64,000 nt of DNA, taken from the NCBI GenBank assembly GCA_016712375.1, contig JADJRE010000002.1:248001-312000 (forward strand), in the 5' to 3' direction. The notes under the pieces were generated by a model. It had not been told where the DNA came from. It did not search any database and saw nothing but the letters and a program-made list of their open reading frames with translations. Source of the DNA: Rhodospirillales bacterium (lineage in GTDB: Bacteria; Pseudomonadota; Alphaproteobacteria; Rhodospirillales; Defluviicoccaceae). The position numbers were made by a program, and so were the translations under genes. This document shows positions 51,711 through 60,200 of the stretch, piece after piece. Each line of letters starts with the position of its first letter. Positions within the stretch are counted from its first letter, which is position 1.

Positions 51711-52853
51711 TCAGCCTGGGGCACCCGCGGACATGGGGAACAGCGTACGTTCTCCCAGCCGCCAGGAGCGGATCGCGACCGGCGCCGTTTCGGTGCCGGT
51801 GAGGTCAATGGTCGCTTCGCGTGTAAAGACTGTACCATCGGCCGTCCGGCCCTCGGCATGGACGGTGAAGGCGGTGCCGCCGGACCGCTCCTGCTGTTCC
51901 AGATCGGTTTCCGTTTCTTCGGCACCATCACTGAAACTGCTTTGGCCGCCGAACTGCGAAAGGCCGGTACCCAAGGAGGAACCGCCGCCTGAACCTAAGC
52001 CGGAGCTGCCAAAGGCACTCCTGCCCGAGGGGGTGCTACCGCTGCTATCTGAGCTTCTGCTCAGGCCGAGCGCACTCCCGGTGGAGGCGCCGCGAGGCTC
52101 ATCGGACTGAGCTTTCGATTGACTGCCAGAGGCGCCGCTCTTGCCGGCGGAGGGGCGGCCGCGCGGCGCCTTGAGAGCGGCGGTCATCGCCTCCAACACT
52201 TCTGGTGGAGCGGTGTAAGGATGCGGTGTTTCCCCTTGCCCCCGCACAGTAACCAGCGGCGCGACGCGACGATAGATTTCGGGTGACATGCCCAACACGT
52301 AGATCAGTTCTTCGACCAGGACGAATGGCTTGTTCTTGGGACCCCAGGGCAATTCCGCCGCCTTGTATTCGCGCGTCTCCGCCCCCGCCGCCTGCTTTTC
52401 CTGATCCTCATCGCGAAAATCGACGATGGCGTCGGCAAGCGCGGCGCTCGGCTTCGGCTCCAGGCCGATGGCGACGAACAATTCGCGCAATAGCCCCGCC
52501 GATGCCTGGTTCAGATCGATCTTGCCGCCTTCGTCGCGGATCGTGAACCGGACTTCCTCGCCGTCGATCGCCTCTCCACCTGCGTTGTCGTCCAACGCCG
52601 GTCGCCAGACGTAGATCTGGCCGTCACCGCGAAAGCCGCCGTCACGCGGCGCCCGCGTTAACCCGGCGGCAGCCCGGAAGACGCCGCCATCGGCGAGCGC
52701 TTCGGCGCGTGCGTTGGAGACCAAATTGCGGGCGAGCAAGACTTCCGTTCGCGCATTGTCGCCGAAGACGGTGGCGATGAACGCTAGCAGCATCAACGTC
52801 CACAACACCATCAGCAGGGCGAAGCCGCGTTCGCGCCGGCTGATACACTGCAT
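51711..52853 (-). CDS. gspK: Type II secretion minor pseudopilin GspK
   Basis: GspK of 380 residues. The N-terminus is a pseudopilin leader (RRERGFALLMVLWTLMLLAF), with cleavage after Gly and no Glu5, as usual for GspK, which caps the pseudopilus tip. IDLNQASAGLLRELFVAIGL and WGPKNKPFVLVEELIYVLGM are family segments. Near residues 230-315 there is a long Ser/Gly-rich stretch (SSGLGSGGGSSLGTGL) that is not part of the usual fold, and a beta-rich C-terminal end follows. It is the last gene of the operon, 2 bases after gspD. Confidence 0.9.
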   Translation of the reverse strand: MQCISRRERGFALLMVLWTLMLLAFIATVFGDNARTEVLLARNLVSNARAEALADGGVFRAAAGLTRAPRDGGFRGDGQIYVWRPALDDNAGGEAIDGEEVRFTIRDEGGKIDLNQASAGLLRELFVAIGLEPKPSAALADAIVDFRDEDQEKQAAGAETREYKAAELPWGPKNKPFVLVEELIYVLGMSPEIYRRVAPLVTVRGQGETPHPYTAPPEVLEAMTAALKAPRGRPSAGKSGASGSQSKAQSDEPRGASTGSALGLSRSSDSSGSTPSGRSAFGSSGLGSGGGSSLGTGLSQFGGQSSFSDGAEETETDLEQQERSGGTAFTVHAEGRTADGTVFTREATIDLTGTETAPVAIRSWRLGERTLFPMSAGAPG

Positions 52854-52855
52854 TG

Positions 52856-55099
52856 CTAACGGATCCTCTCCTCCAACGGCGCGATCGTTTGCAGGCGCGA
52901 CCGCAATTCCTGCGTGACTTGGCGGGCTTGCTCCATGCTGCCCACCACGCGGGGCGTGATCAGCACGAGCAGTTCGGTGCGCGCAGCACTCTCCCGTTTG
53001 GTGCCGAACAGCCAGCCGATCACCGGCAAGCGCGATAGATATGGCAGGCCAGTGGAACTGTCGGTGCGATTGTCGGTGATCAGCCCGCCGAGCGCCACCG
53101 TCTCGCCCCCCTGAACGGCGACGGTGGTCTCGACCTTGCGCTGGCTGATCGTCGGGGACGTTGCCTGCGACTCGGTCGTGGTCGCCGAATCGGTGTCAAC
53201 GGGACGGACGTCACTGACTTCCTGCGAGATCTCCATCGTTACCAGCCCGCCGGCGTTGACCCGCGGTGTGACGTTGAGGATCACACCGGTGTCGCGATAC
53301 TCGATGCTATTACTGGTGGCAAAGGCATCCGCGGTCGTGCTGGAGATCGGCGATGCCAATGACCGCGTCGTGATCGGCACCTGGTCGCCGACCGTGAGCG
53401 TCGCCGTCTGGTTGTCGAGAACGAATATCTGCGGCGATGAAACAACGTTGACGTCACTGACCGAATCAAGCGCGTTGACCACCACCTTCACACTGTCTGT
53501 CGGCGACAGGATGTATGAGAAACCCGGGAAAATCGCATTGGCGACCGAATTGGATGGCGAGCTGATGCGACCAAGGCCGGCGTCGCTAAGTGATAGCTTC
53601 TGAGAGCCGAACTTGAAGAACCACTCAACGCCATAGCGTAATGCGTCGTTGAGCGTAACCTCTAGGATCGTCGCCTCGATCAACACCTGCAACGGCACGA
53701 TGTCCAGCCGCCGCAGCGCCGACTCGACGGTCCGGTAGTCGCTCGGTTTCGCCATGATCACCAGCGCGTTTTTAACCTTGTCGGCGATGATGCGGATGCT
53801 GTCGCTGCCACCGCCAACCTGTACGCCGGCGTCGCCCCCGGCTCGCTGCGACGCACCGCCGCCGACCCGCTGCTCCGTACGCTGCGGCGACGCTCCCAAG
53901 GGAGTCGGCGGTGCGTTGCCCGGCGCTTCTGCGGCCTGACCTTCCATGGTTACCGGCGAGAGGCCGGGCGCGAGCTGTGCGGTAGGCCGTTGCCCGGCAC
54001 CCTGTTGCTGACCGAAGACCTGGCTAAGTACGCCGGCAAGATCTTCGGCGCGGCTGTTCTCGCAATAATAGACGTAGAGGCGTGGGGATTCGTTTTCGCC
54101 GACATCCAGGCGGTCGATCCAGGTGCGAGCCCTATCGACGTACATCGACCGCGGCGAAATCACCAGGACGGCATTCAGCCTTTCGATCGGTACAAACCTC
54201 ACGACACCCGAAAGTGGTCCCTCGGCCTGATCGCCGAACACCTTCTCCAATTCGTCAACCATCGTCTTCGACGAGGTCGAGCGGATGGGAAACAGCCCGA
54301 ACGACATTCCGGCCAGCCAGTCGACGTCGAATGTATCGATGACGTCCAGCATTGCCGACACTTCGCTCCTACTGCCGCCAATAACGACGACCTGCCGCCG
54401 AGGATCGACGCGCAAGACGCCGCCTGGCGGTGCGAAGGGCGCCAGGATCTTCTCGACCTCGGTGGCGGAGACGTGGCGCAGTGGCACCGCCAGAACCTGC
54501 GCTCCCGGCGACTGAGAGGCGGACGCCAGCGCCGAGCGGATGCCTCCCGAACCGCGCACGCCTTGGTCGGCAGGCACGACCTTGTATATCCCGCCGGATT
54601 CCACCAGCACCGCGTTGTTGACAGCCAGGATCGACTCGAGAACCGAAACAAGCGCGTTTCCGGGCATCGGATCACTGGTTTGCAGTGTCACTGTGCCCTG
54701 AACTTGCGGGTCCATCACGAAGTTGGCGCCGAGCGTGTCGCCGAGGATCGCCTTGACGACCTCGCGCAGATCGGCATCGACGAAGTTGAGCGTTACCTCG
54801 CCTTGCGGCGTGCGGATGGCGCCGCGTCCTGTTGGAGCGCCACGTCGAACGAAGCTATCGGTACCGCGATAGATGCCGCCGACCGGTGCGGGGCGGGAGG
54901 TGGACTCGGGCTGTGGCAAAGCCTCCGCCGCGCCGACTTCGTCCGGTACCGCCTCGGTCGTCACGGCAGGTCTTGGCGACTTCGTCGTCTGGTCGAAGAA
55001 AGGACGCGGAGTGCAAGACGGCGCCATGAGAAGAACACCGCAAAGCAACAATTGCGCCATTATCCTCGCCAAGTTGATCGCTGGTTCCCCTTTGGCCAT
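52856..55099 (-). CDS. gspD: Type II secretion secretin GspD
   Basis: GspD secretin of 747 residues, forming the outer-membrane channel. It has a signal peptide with a Cys that may be lipidated (LLCGVLLMAPSCTP), N-domains (VTLNFVDADLREVVKAILGD, and VLAVPLRHVSATEVEKILAP) and the secretin core: VLIEATILEVTLNDALRYGV, VVSSPQIFVLDNQTATLTVG and ETVALGGLITDNRTDSSTGL with LPVIGWLFG. A Gln/Gly/Ala-rich linker is inserted in N3 (near 380-430). It lies between the GspC/N-like gene and gspK. Confidence 0.95.
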   Translation of the reverse strand: MAKGEPAINLARIMAQLLLCGVLLMAPSCTPRPFFDQTTKSPRPAVTTEAVPDEVGAAEALPQPESTSRPAPVGGIYRGTDSFVRRGAPTGRGAIRTPQGEVTLNFVDADLREVVKAILGDTLGANFVMDPQVQGTVTLQTSDPMPGNALVSVLESILAVNNAVLVESGGIYKVVPADQGVRGSGGIRSALASASQSPGAQVLAVPLRHVSATEVEKILAPFAPPGGVLRVDPRRQVVVIGGSRSEVSAMLDVIDTFDVDWLAGMSFGLFPIRSTSSKTMVDELEKVFGDQAEGPLSGVVRFVPIERLNAVLVISPRSMYVDRARTWIDRLDVGENESPRLYVYYCENSRAEDLAGVLSQVFGQQQGAGQRPTAQLAPGLSPVTMEGQAAEAPGNAPPTPLGASPQRTEQRVGGGASQRAGGDAGVQVGGGSDSIRIIADKVKNALVIMAKPSDYRTVESALRRLDIVPLQVLIEATILEVTLNDALRYGVEWFFKFGSQKLSLSDAGLGRISSPSNSVANAIFPGFSYILSPTDSVKVVVNALDSVSDVNVVSSPQIFVLDNQTATLTVGDQVPITTRSLASPISSTTADAFATSNSIEYRDTGVILNVTPRVNAGGLVTMEISQEVSDVRPVDTDSATTTESQATSPTISQRKVETTVAVQGGETVALGGLITDNRTDSSTGLPYLSRLPVIGWLFGTKRESAARTELLVLITPRVVGSMEQARQVTQELRSRLQTIAPLEERIR

Positions 55100-55294
55100 C
55101 TAGATACCTGCGGCGATTTTTGCTCTCGTTCTCAATAGAGCGGCTCGTCGCCTTTGAGCCAGCTCTGCGGATAGCGGTTGAAATCTGGGTTGACCATTCT
55201 CTGGCAGCTATAGCACAGGCGACGAAAGCGGTGCCAGTCCCCCACCAGCCGAAAAATCTGCGAATCGTGTTGCTAAAGCGACATCCCCAGATCG

Positions 55295-55894
55295 CTAATC
55301 AGGTTGCTCCTCTTCTTCCGACGGTGCGGCCGTTGTGTCGGCAGAGGTTAACGGGACCGGCACGGCCGCCTGTTGGCTCGCGTTCTTCTTATAGTCAAGC
55401 ACGATTTCACTTTCCTGTTGACCACGTCGAACAACTACGCGATCGGCATTGATTTTTTGAATCAACCAGCCGGCAGCTTCCTGCCCCTCAGAAACGTGAA
55501 TTACTTTTGGATCATTGTCAAAACGCAGTAAAGCCACGCGATGCTTACCAGTCAGGACGATGCCATTCAGCGCGATGCGCGCGGCTATACCGTCCTCGGC
55601 GCCGCCCGCTCCTGCGCCAGGCTTCGTCTCCTCCGGTGGTGCCGGACGGCGCGAGCGGCTGAACAGCGGACGCTCAACAATTTCTACATAATCTTCAGAA
55701 GGATGTAGATTGAACGCCGGTGTTTCCTCGCTGCCAGCGGATACTGTCGCATCGGCCGTTGAAGGCGGAGCAGGCGCTGGACCAATCGGAGGATCGCTGC
55801 GCCAGAGCTGATAGACGACCAGAGTAGCCGCCACAAGACATGCCCCCGCTGCCAAGCGGGTCCATCGTGTGGTCGGCACAAAGCGCTTGGGCAT
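55295..55894 (-). CDS. Type II secretion GspC/GspN-like inner-membrane protein
   Basis: Protein of 199 residues with one N-terminal membrane segment (TRLAAGACLVAATLVVYQLW), a periplasmic stretch with VEIVERPLFSRSRRPAPPE, as in GspC/XcpP-type proteins, and an HR-like beta domain (ARIALNGIVLTGKHRVALLR). No PDZ domain is present, so it is the short form found in alphaproteobacteria (sometimes called GspN). It should link the inner-membrane platform to the secretin. It lies directly after gspM and about 195 bases before gspD. Confidence 0.75.
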   Translation of the reverse strand: MPKRFVPTTRWTRLAAGACLVAATLVVYQLWRSDPPIGPAPAPPSTADATVSAGSEETPAFNLHPSEDYVEIVERPLFSRSRRPAPPEETKPGAGAGGAEDGIAARIALNGIVLTGKHRVALLRFDNDPKVIHVSEGQEAAGWLIQKINADRVVVRRGQQESEIVLDYKKNASQQAAVPVPLTSADTTAAPSEEEEQPD

Positions 55895-55895
55895 C

Positions 55896-56471
55896 TCAAC
55901 TTGCTCGCATATAGCCGAACACGTCGTAGCTGACGCTCAGTGTACTACTGCCGGGCTGGGGGCTTTGCCTCATACCGCGGCGTTCCCGCGACACGATGTC
56001 AAGACCTTCAAGGAAAAGATAAGGCAACATTGACTCGAGGTCGTAAAGGATGCGGAACAGGCCGTCGACGTCGGCTGACATGCGAACCCGCAAAGTCACG
56101 CGCCGGAACACGCCATCCGTGATCGGCGGCATGATCTGCGTGCTTTCAAGCCGGCCCCCGCCGCGTTCGACGATGCTACGGACTAAATTCTGCAGCTCGG
56201 CGGCAACCAGCGTCTCGCTTTCGCCGGTAAGGAAGCCAGCCTGTGCGGCTGGATTGTCACGCAACGTCTGCAACCGCTGCCGCAACTGCTCACGGCTGTC
56301 GGCAAGCCTCTGGTACCGGCCGAGCATATCGCGGCGAGAGGCAGCCTGGTCGCTCAGTTCCTGGTAGCTTTCCTGCAGCGGCGCCACGACCATCCGGTAC
56401 GGCAAGGCGATCGCGGCGCCGAGCAAAGCCAGCGCGACGATGCGGCTGGCGGCCGGCGAAAGTTCCTTCAC
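55896..56471 (-). CDS. gspM: Type II secretion platform protein GspM
   Basis: GspM of 191 residues with one membrane segment near the N-terminus (IVALALLGAAIALPYRMVV), a coiled-coil (LQESYQELSDQAASRRDMLG) and a ferredoxin-like domain (FRRVTLRVRMSADVDGLFRI, MLPYLFLEGLDIVSR). It pairs with GspL in the inner membrane. Its start overlaps the gspL stop by 4 bases (56468-56471), so the two are translationally coupled. Confidence 0.88.
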   Translation of the reverse strand: MKELSPAASRIVALALLGAAIALPYRMVVAPLQESYQELSDQAASRRDMLGRYQRLADSREQLRQRLQTLRDNPAAQAGFLTGESETLVAAELQNLVRSIVERGGGRLESTQIMPPITDGVFRRVTLRVRMSADVDGLFRILYDLESMLPYLFLEGLDIVSRERRGMRQSPQPGSSTLSVSYDVFGYMRAS

Positions 56472-57573
56472 TGCTGACCTTCCCGCTGCACGCGGAAAGC
56501 AATATGAAATTGCTCGGCTTCAACGCGCTGATCTCGGGTGAGCGGCGCCCTGAACTGAGCGCTGCCAAAAAGCGGCGAGTTTTCAATGATACTTATCAAT
56601 GCGGAAGCGTTTGGCGAATAGCCGAAGATCTGTAGTTCCTGGTCGATCAGCCGCAGACGATAAAGCCAGTTTTCATCGGGAAGCGAGCGGGTGAGCTCGG
56701 ACAAAACCTCGACCGCGGCCGGGCGCTCGCGCTTTTTGTCGATGATGAATCTGCCCTCTCCACTCAACCGATCGATCTCTTCCTGTAGGGCGCGGCCCTC
56801 TTCGGCGTCCTTTCGTGCCGCTGCGACCTCACGGTCGAGCCCTCGACCAGATTGCGTTCACGCTGAAAAGCCAGCCACACGCTGGTCGCGACCAGGGCAC
56901 CGGCGAGCAGCAAAAGCATTATCGCCGCTCTGCCGACGAGCTTGCGGCTGGCATTCCCGTTGGTCGCCAGCGGCACCCGCCACGGTGCCTCCGTCCGATC
57001 GTTTTCACTGCCTCGGGGCAAAGCGACGGCTTCCGGCTCTAAACCGACAAGCTGCAAGGTCGCGACGTTGGGATCGACGATGGCGCGAGGCAATACCATA
57101 AGTTCCGCCCGCAGGCGCCGCGTGTCGTTGTCGCGGTCAACAACCCGCACATCGTAGTGCACTGCGTCCGCCTGAAACGGCGTCAAGCGATCCATCTCAA
57201 ACGCCAGGACCTGTCGGAGGTTCTCCTCCGCCGCCGCCGGCAGATCGACCATCTTGCGCAGTGCCCGCTCCGCCGGCAGCCGCAGGCAAACCCGCATCCG
57301 CTCCAGCTGTTGGCCTTGCAGTATTGCCCGCAGCGCCGCCTTCGTCGCTTCCACGTCGGCAGCGTCGATGTCGACGCTTCCCAACTCGACGATCGCGGCA
57401 CGATCGCGCCGCCGCACAACGAGGCGGGAGCCATTCAGCTCCAATAACAGCTCCGCAACATCGGGGACGAGCAGCAGCTTGAGCCGCTCGGGCAGCATCG
57501 ACTTCAGCTGATCGAACCACCAGACGAAGAACGCGTCCGTGGTGCGTCGCACTTTGGCCAGCGCGTATGCCAC
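56468..57573 (-). CDS. gspL: Type II secretion platform protein GspL/PilN-like (frameshifted)
   Basis: GspL of about 368 residues. The cytoplasmic actin-like domain has LLLVPDVAELLLELNGSRLV and FEMDRLTPFQADAVHYDVRV. A single membrane segment (AAIMLLLLAGALVATSVWLA) comes next, and the periplasmic part contains EVLSELTRSLPDENWLYRL and a PilN-like ferredoxin domain. The frame breaks after NLVEG at the CCC run 56840-56842; one added base continues as LDREVAAARKDAEEGRALQ. The second half could be taken for a separate 99-residue gene. It anchors GspE to the membrane platform. Confidence 0.88.
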
Positions 57574-57715
57574 TTCAGGCTACCGTATCGCTATCGATCA
57601 ACCAAGCCCGGGCTCGCTATCGCGGCAGCGTTCCGTCGGGGGGCAAAATTGGTCGCGGTCAGGCTAGACGTTCCGTTGGTTGCCGACAAGTGTCGCAGAG
57701 CTTGAGCCATGGCGC

Positions 57716-58393
57716 TCACTCGTTGGTCTCCAAGGTGATGCGTGGCGCCACCAGTAAGTCTGGCCAGATCCGCCGGTCACCGGGCCGAAAGCTGATCTTG
57801 AGCCGAACGAGTTGTGGCAGCTTGGTCGCATTGTGCCATTCGTTGCGCCATGTCGTGGTTGATCCATCTTCCGACGCGCCGAAGAAAGCGAACTCTACAT
57901 TGCTCAGCGCATCGAGCAAGATCACTTCGTGTTCGCCCAACAACCGATCTCTCTCCCCCAGCGCGGCGTTTGTCACCTTGGTGCGGACCTTGGTGCCCTG
58001 TGGGGGGCGCAACCACCATTCCAGCACCAGTCGCATGCCTTCAGGATCGATGCGGGTCGATAACCGGTAACCGTAGACGCCGCCGGCCAGGCTTTGCGCC
58101 GGCGGTGGTCCCAGAAATTCGATCGCGTTGCTGCTGCCAACAAAGGGGCTTTCTTCAGGACGACTGGTTTCGGACGGTGCCGACAGGGGAAGTGCTTGCG
58201 TCAACATTCGGCGCAGCACGTCCTGAACGAGCTGCAACTCGCTCGTCGCATCAAGCTGATTTCGCTCGCGCTCCCAAATCCGGGTGCCGAAGCTCAGCCC
58301 GCTGGCCAGCAGCCCCGTCAGCACGCCGAGAACCGTCATCGCCACCAGCAACTCCAGCAAGGTGAAACCAGCGTCATGACGGCGGCTGCTCAC
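57716..58393 (-). CDS. gspJ: Type II secretion minor pseudopilin GspJ
   Basis: GspJ of 225 residues with prepilin leader RRHDAGFTLLELLVAMTVLG: Gly at the cleavage site, Phe+1 and Glu+5. The mature beta-rich domain includes VQDVLRRMLTQALPLSAP and LSNVEFAFFGASEDGS. It forms the tip complex with GspI and GspK. The GTG at 58393 overlaps the gspI stop codon by 2 bases, so the two are coupled. The frame is open 29 codons upstream. Confidence 0.9.
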   Translation of the reverse strand: MSSRRHDAGFTLLELLVAMTVLGVLTGLLASGLSFGTRIWERERNQLDATSELQLVQDVLRRMLTQALPLSAPSETSRPEESPFVGSSNAIEFLGPPPAQSLAGGVYGYRLSTRIDPEGMRLVLEWWLRPPQGTKVRTKVTNAALGERDRLLGEHEVILLDALSNVEFAFFGASEDGSTTTWRNEWHNATKLPQLVRLKISFRPGDRRIWPDLLVAPRITLETNE

Positions 58394-59262
58394 TCTGCGC
58401 GGGCCCCGGGTTCCTCCGGCTGCACCAGCCGCAGCGTTGTCAAGGTGACCGCGCCGTTGCCGGAAGACGCATCGCCCCATTTGACGGTGACCGTGAGGCG
58501 GTAGACCAGAAGTTTCGTCGTGGCGTCGCCATCTGCGTCCTCACCTCCGCCGGCGGCGGGTGACTGCGTTCCTGACGGGGGGCGGTTGAAGCCGAATGTC
58601 GAACCCGAACGAGCCGTCGCGGAGGCCGATCCACTGGATGAGCCGAAGCCACTGCGGCTTGAGCCCGAGCCGAAGCCATTGCGGCTTGAACCGGCGCCAA
58701 AGCCGCCGCGGCTTGAACCCGAGCCGAAGCCGCTGCTGCTTGAGCCCGAGCCGAAGCCACTGCGGCTTGAACCAGCGCCGAAGCCGCTGCTGCTGCTTGA
58801 ACCCGAGCCGAAGCCGCTGCGGCTTTGACCAAGGCCGCTGCGGGATGAGCTCGGCGCCGAACCTCCGCCGGATGTGCCTGAGGAACCCGGCCGTCGGCGC
58901 TCGCCGGTTCCGGACTTTTTCGGCGGGATGCCGACTACGGTGTTGTCGGGCAGGGTGACATCGCTGTTGTCGGCGTTGACCGTAGCCTGCCAGCTATAGC
59001 CAGCCTCCGCGAAATTGCCCGACGATTCACCTTCCTGCATCTTATCGACAGCGAGCTCGGCGAGTTTTGAGCGGGCGAGGAGGGCGGCCTGGGAGTAACC
59101 CCGTGCGGTCTGGGTGACGCCAAGACCGCCACCGAATACCTGCAGGATCGGCACCAGCATGATCGCCAGGATCGCGAAGGCAATGAGCACTTCCAGCAGC
59201 GTGAATCCCTCGTCGCCACCGCTCCGTGCCTCCTCGCCGCCGTTAGCGAGCCGCTTCTTCAT
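58390..59262 (-). CDS. gspI: Type II secretion minor pseudopilin GspI with a Gly/Ser/Phe repeat insertion
   Basis: GspI of 290 residues, more than twice the usual 110-130. The leader GGDEGFTLLEVLIAFAILAI is intact and the first part of the pilin domain is normal (LLARSKLAELAVDKMQEGES). An insertion of about 130 residues follows, mostly repeats of the type SGFGSGSSR, and the last pilin strands (LLVYRLTVTVKWGD, VTLTTLRLVQPEE) close the protein. The insertion splits the fold after VGIPPKKSGTGERRRPGSSG. The ATG at 59262 overlaps the end of gspH. Function of the insert is unknown. Confidence 0.88.
   Translation of the reverse strand: MKKRLANGGEEARSGGDEGFTLLEVLIAFAILAIMLVPILQVFGGGLGVTQTARGYSQAALLARSKLAELAVDKMQEGESSGNFAEAGYSWQATVNADNSDVTLPDNTVVGIPPKKSGTGERRRPGSSGTSGGGSAPSSSRSGLGQSRSGFGSGSSSSSGFGAGSSRSGFGSGSSSSGFGSGSSRGGFGAGSSRNGFGSGSSRSGFGSSSGSASATARSGSTFGFNRPPSGTQSPAAGGGEDADGDATTKLLVYRLTVTVKWGDASSGNGAVTLTTLRLVQPEEPGARAE
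58641..58824. repeat. 27-base tandem repeat inside gspI
   Basis: About seven imperfect units of 27 bases (plus-strand pattern AGCCGAAGCCGCTGCGGCTT and variants) encode nine-residue units (S/G/N)GFG(S/A)GSS(R/S) on the minus strand. The units vary mainly at silent positions and in the last residue. They lie within the insertion in gspI and do not have spacers. Confidence 0.85.
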
Positions 59263-59752
59263 ATACGGCCACGCGTCCGGTGAGCCAATCGATCTGCACA
59301 TACTCGCGCGCTTCATCGCCCGCAAACGTCACTTCGCCGCCGGTCGAGCTGCCGTCGGAAAAAAAGCGGATCTCGCCGACATTCGTCGTCGTCTGGTCTG
59401 TGGCGGCGGCGAAAACGGTTACTTTCAGCCGGTCCGGAACCTTGTAGGTACGCGCTCCGACTATGCCGAAACTGGGCGCGCCGACGTCAACCCGTACCGA
59501 TACCGGCGCATTATGCACGATCGCCAAGCTGCGCGCCCGTCTCAAATCTGCGACCAGTGCCGCCGTCGCGGCATTCAGGGCCGAGCGCTCCATCGTTCCG
59601 ACGATTCGTATGCCGGCAAAGGCCGCGATGATCGCCAGCAGCAGCAGGACGACCAGAATCTCAAGCAGCGTAAATCCGGCTGCTTGTCGTAACCGCTTTT
59701 CAGCGTCAATAGTTGGTGATGTCCTGGTCTTCGCCGTTGCCGCCTTGCGCAT
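59243..59752 (-). CDS. gspH: Type II secretion minor pseudopilin GspH
   Basis: GspH of about 169 residues with leader RLRQAAGFTLLEILVVLLLL (Gly at cleavage, Glu+5). The mature part has LVADLRRARSLAIVHNAPVS, a conserved GspH segment, and ends in REYVQIDWLTGRVAVYEEAA. It links the minor tip complex to the GspG shaft. The ATG at 59752 overlaps the gspG stop region by 47 bases; a later start is possible. The frame is open to 59785. Confidence 0.88.
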   Translation of the reverse strand: MRKAATAKTRTSPTIDAEKRLRQAAGFTLLEILVVLLLLAIIAAFAGIRIVGTMERSALNAATAALVADLRRARSLAIVHNAPVSVRVDVGAPSFGIVGARTYKVPDRLKVTVFAAATDQTTTNVGEIRFFSDGSSTGGEVTFAGDEAREYVQIDWLTGRVAVYEEAAR

Positions 59753-60182
59753 TATCAGCGCCCAACGTGTAAAGATCGTAGTCACCGTGCTGCCCCGGTA
59801 TTTTGTAGAGGAATTGGCGGCCCCACGGATCGACGATAGCTTCTTTCTTCTTAAGATACGGGCCGTTCCACTTGCTCAACCCTGCCGGTGCTTCAACGAG
59901 GGCGATGACCCCTTCCTCTTGAGTCGGGTAGCGGCCAACTTCCAGCCGGTACAGATCGAGAGCCGAGCTGATTTGCTGCACCTGCACCTTAGCCGCCTCT
60001 GATTTCGCTGTCCCCAGGTACTTAAAGATTTGTGGACCTGCCACAACCGCCGCCAGCAGCCCGAGGATCACCAGGACGACGAGAACCTCGAGCAGGGTGA
60101 ACCCCGCCTGCGCGCCCGCCCGAACGCGCGAGCCGCTACTTGAACCGTCCGTGCGCCGGACGGTAAGCCACGGAAATATCAT
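59706..60182 (-). CDS. gspG: Type II secretion major pseudopilin GspG
   Basis: GspG of 158 residues, the main subunit of the pseudopilus. The leader RAGAQAGFTLLEVLVVLVIL is followed by the helical spine and VQQISSALDLYRLEVGRYPT. The calcium-site C-terminal loop is well kept: PYLKKKEAIVDPWGRQFLYK, YDLYTLGADNAQGG. It ends DITNY. The leader before the cleavage Gly is long (26 residues) and Ser/Arg-rich. It is 18 bases after gspF. Confidence 0.96.
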   Translation of the reverse strand: MIFPWLTVRRTDGSSSGSRVRAGAQAGFTLLEVLVVLVILGLLAAVVAGPQIFKYLGTAKSEAAKVQVQQISSALDLYRLEVGRYPTQEEGVIALVEAPAGLSKWNGPYLKKKEAIVDPWGRQFLYKIPGQHGDYDLYTLGADNAQGGNGEDQDITNY

Positions 60183-60200
60183 GAGAAGACCTCCCCGCGA

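Noticed and set aside
56468..56767. Separate 99-residue gene between gspM and gspL
   Set aside because: It is the C-terminal part of GspL after the frameshift at 56840.
58641..58824. Regular repeats that could suggest a CRISPR array
   Set aside because: Units are contiguous with no spacers and encode a nine-residue protein repeat within gspI.
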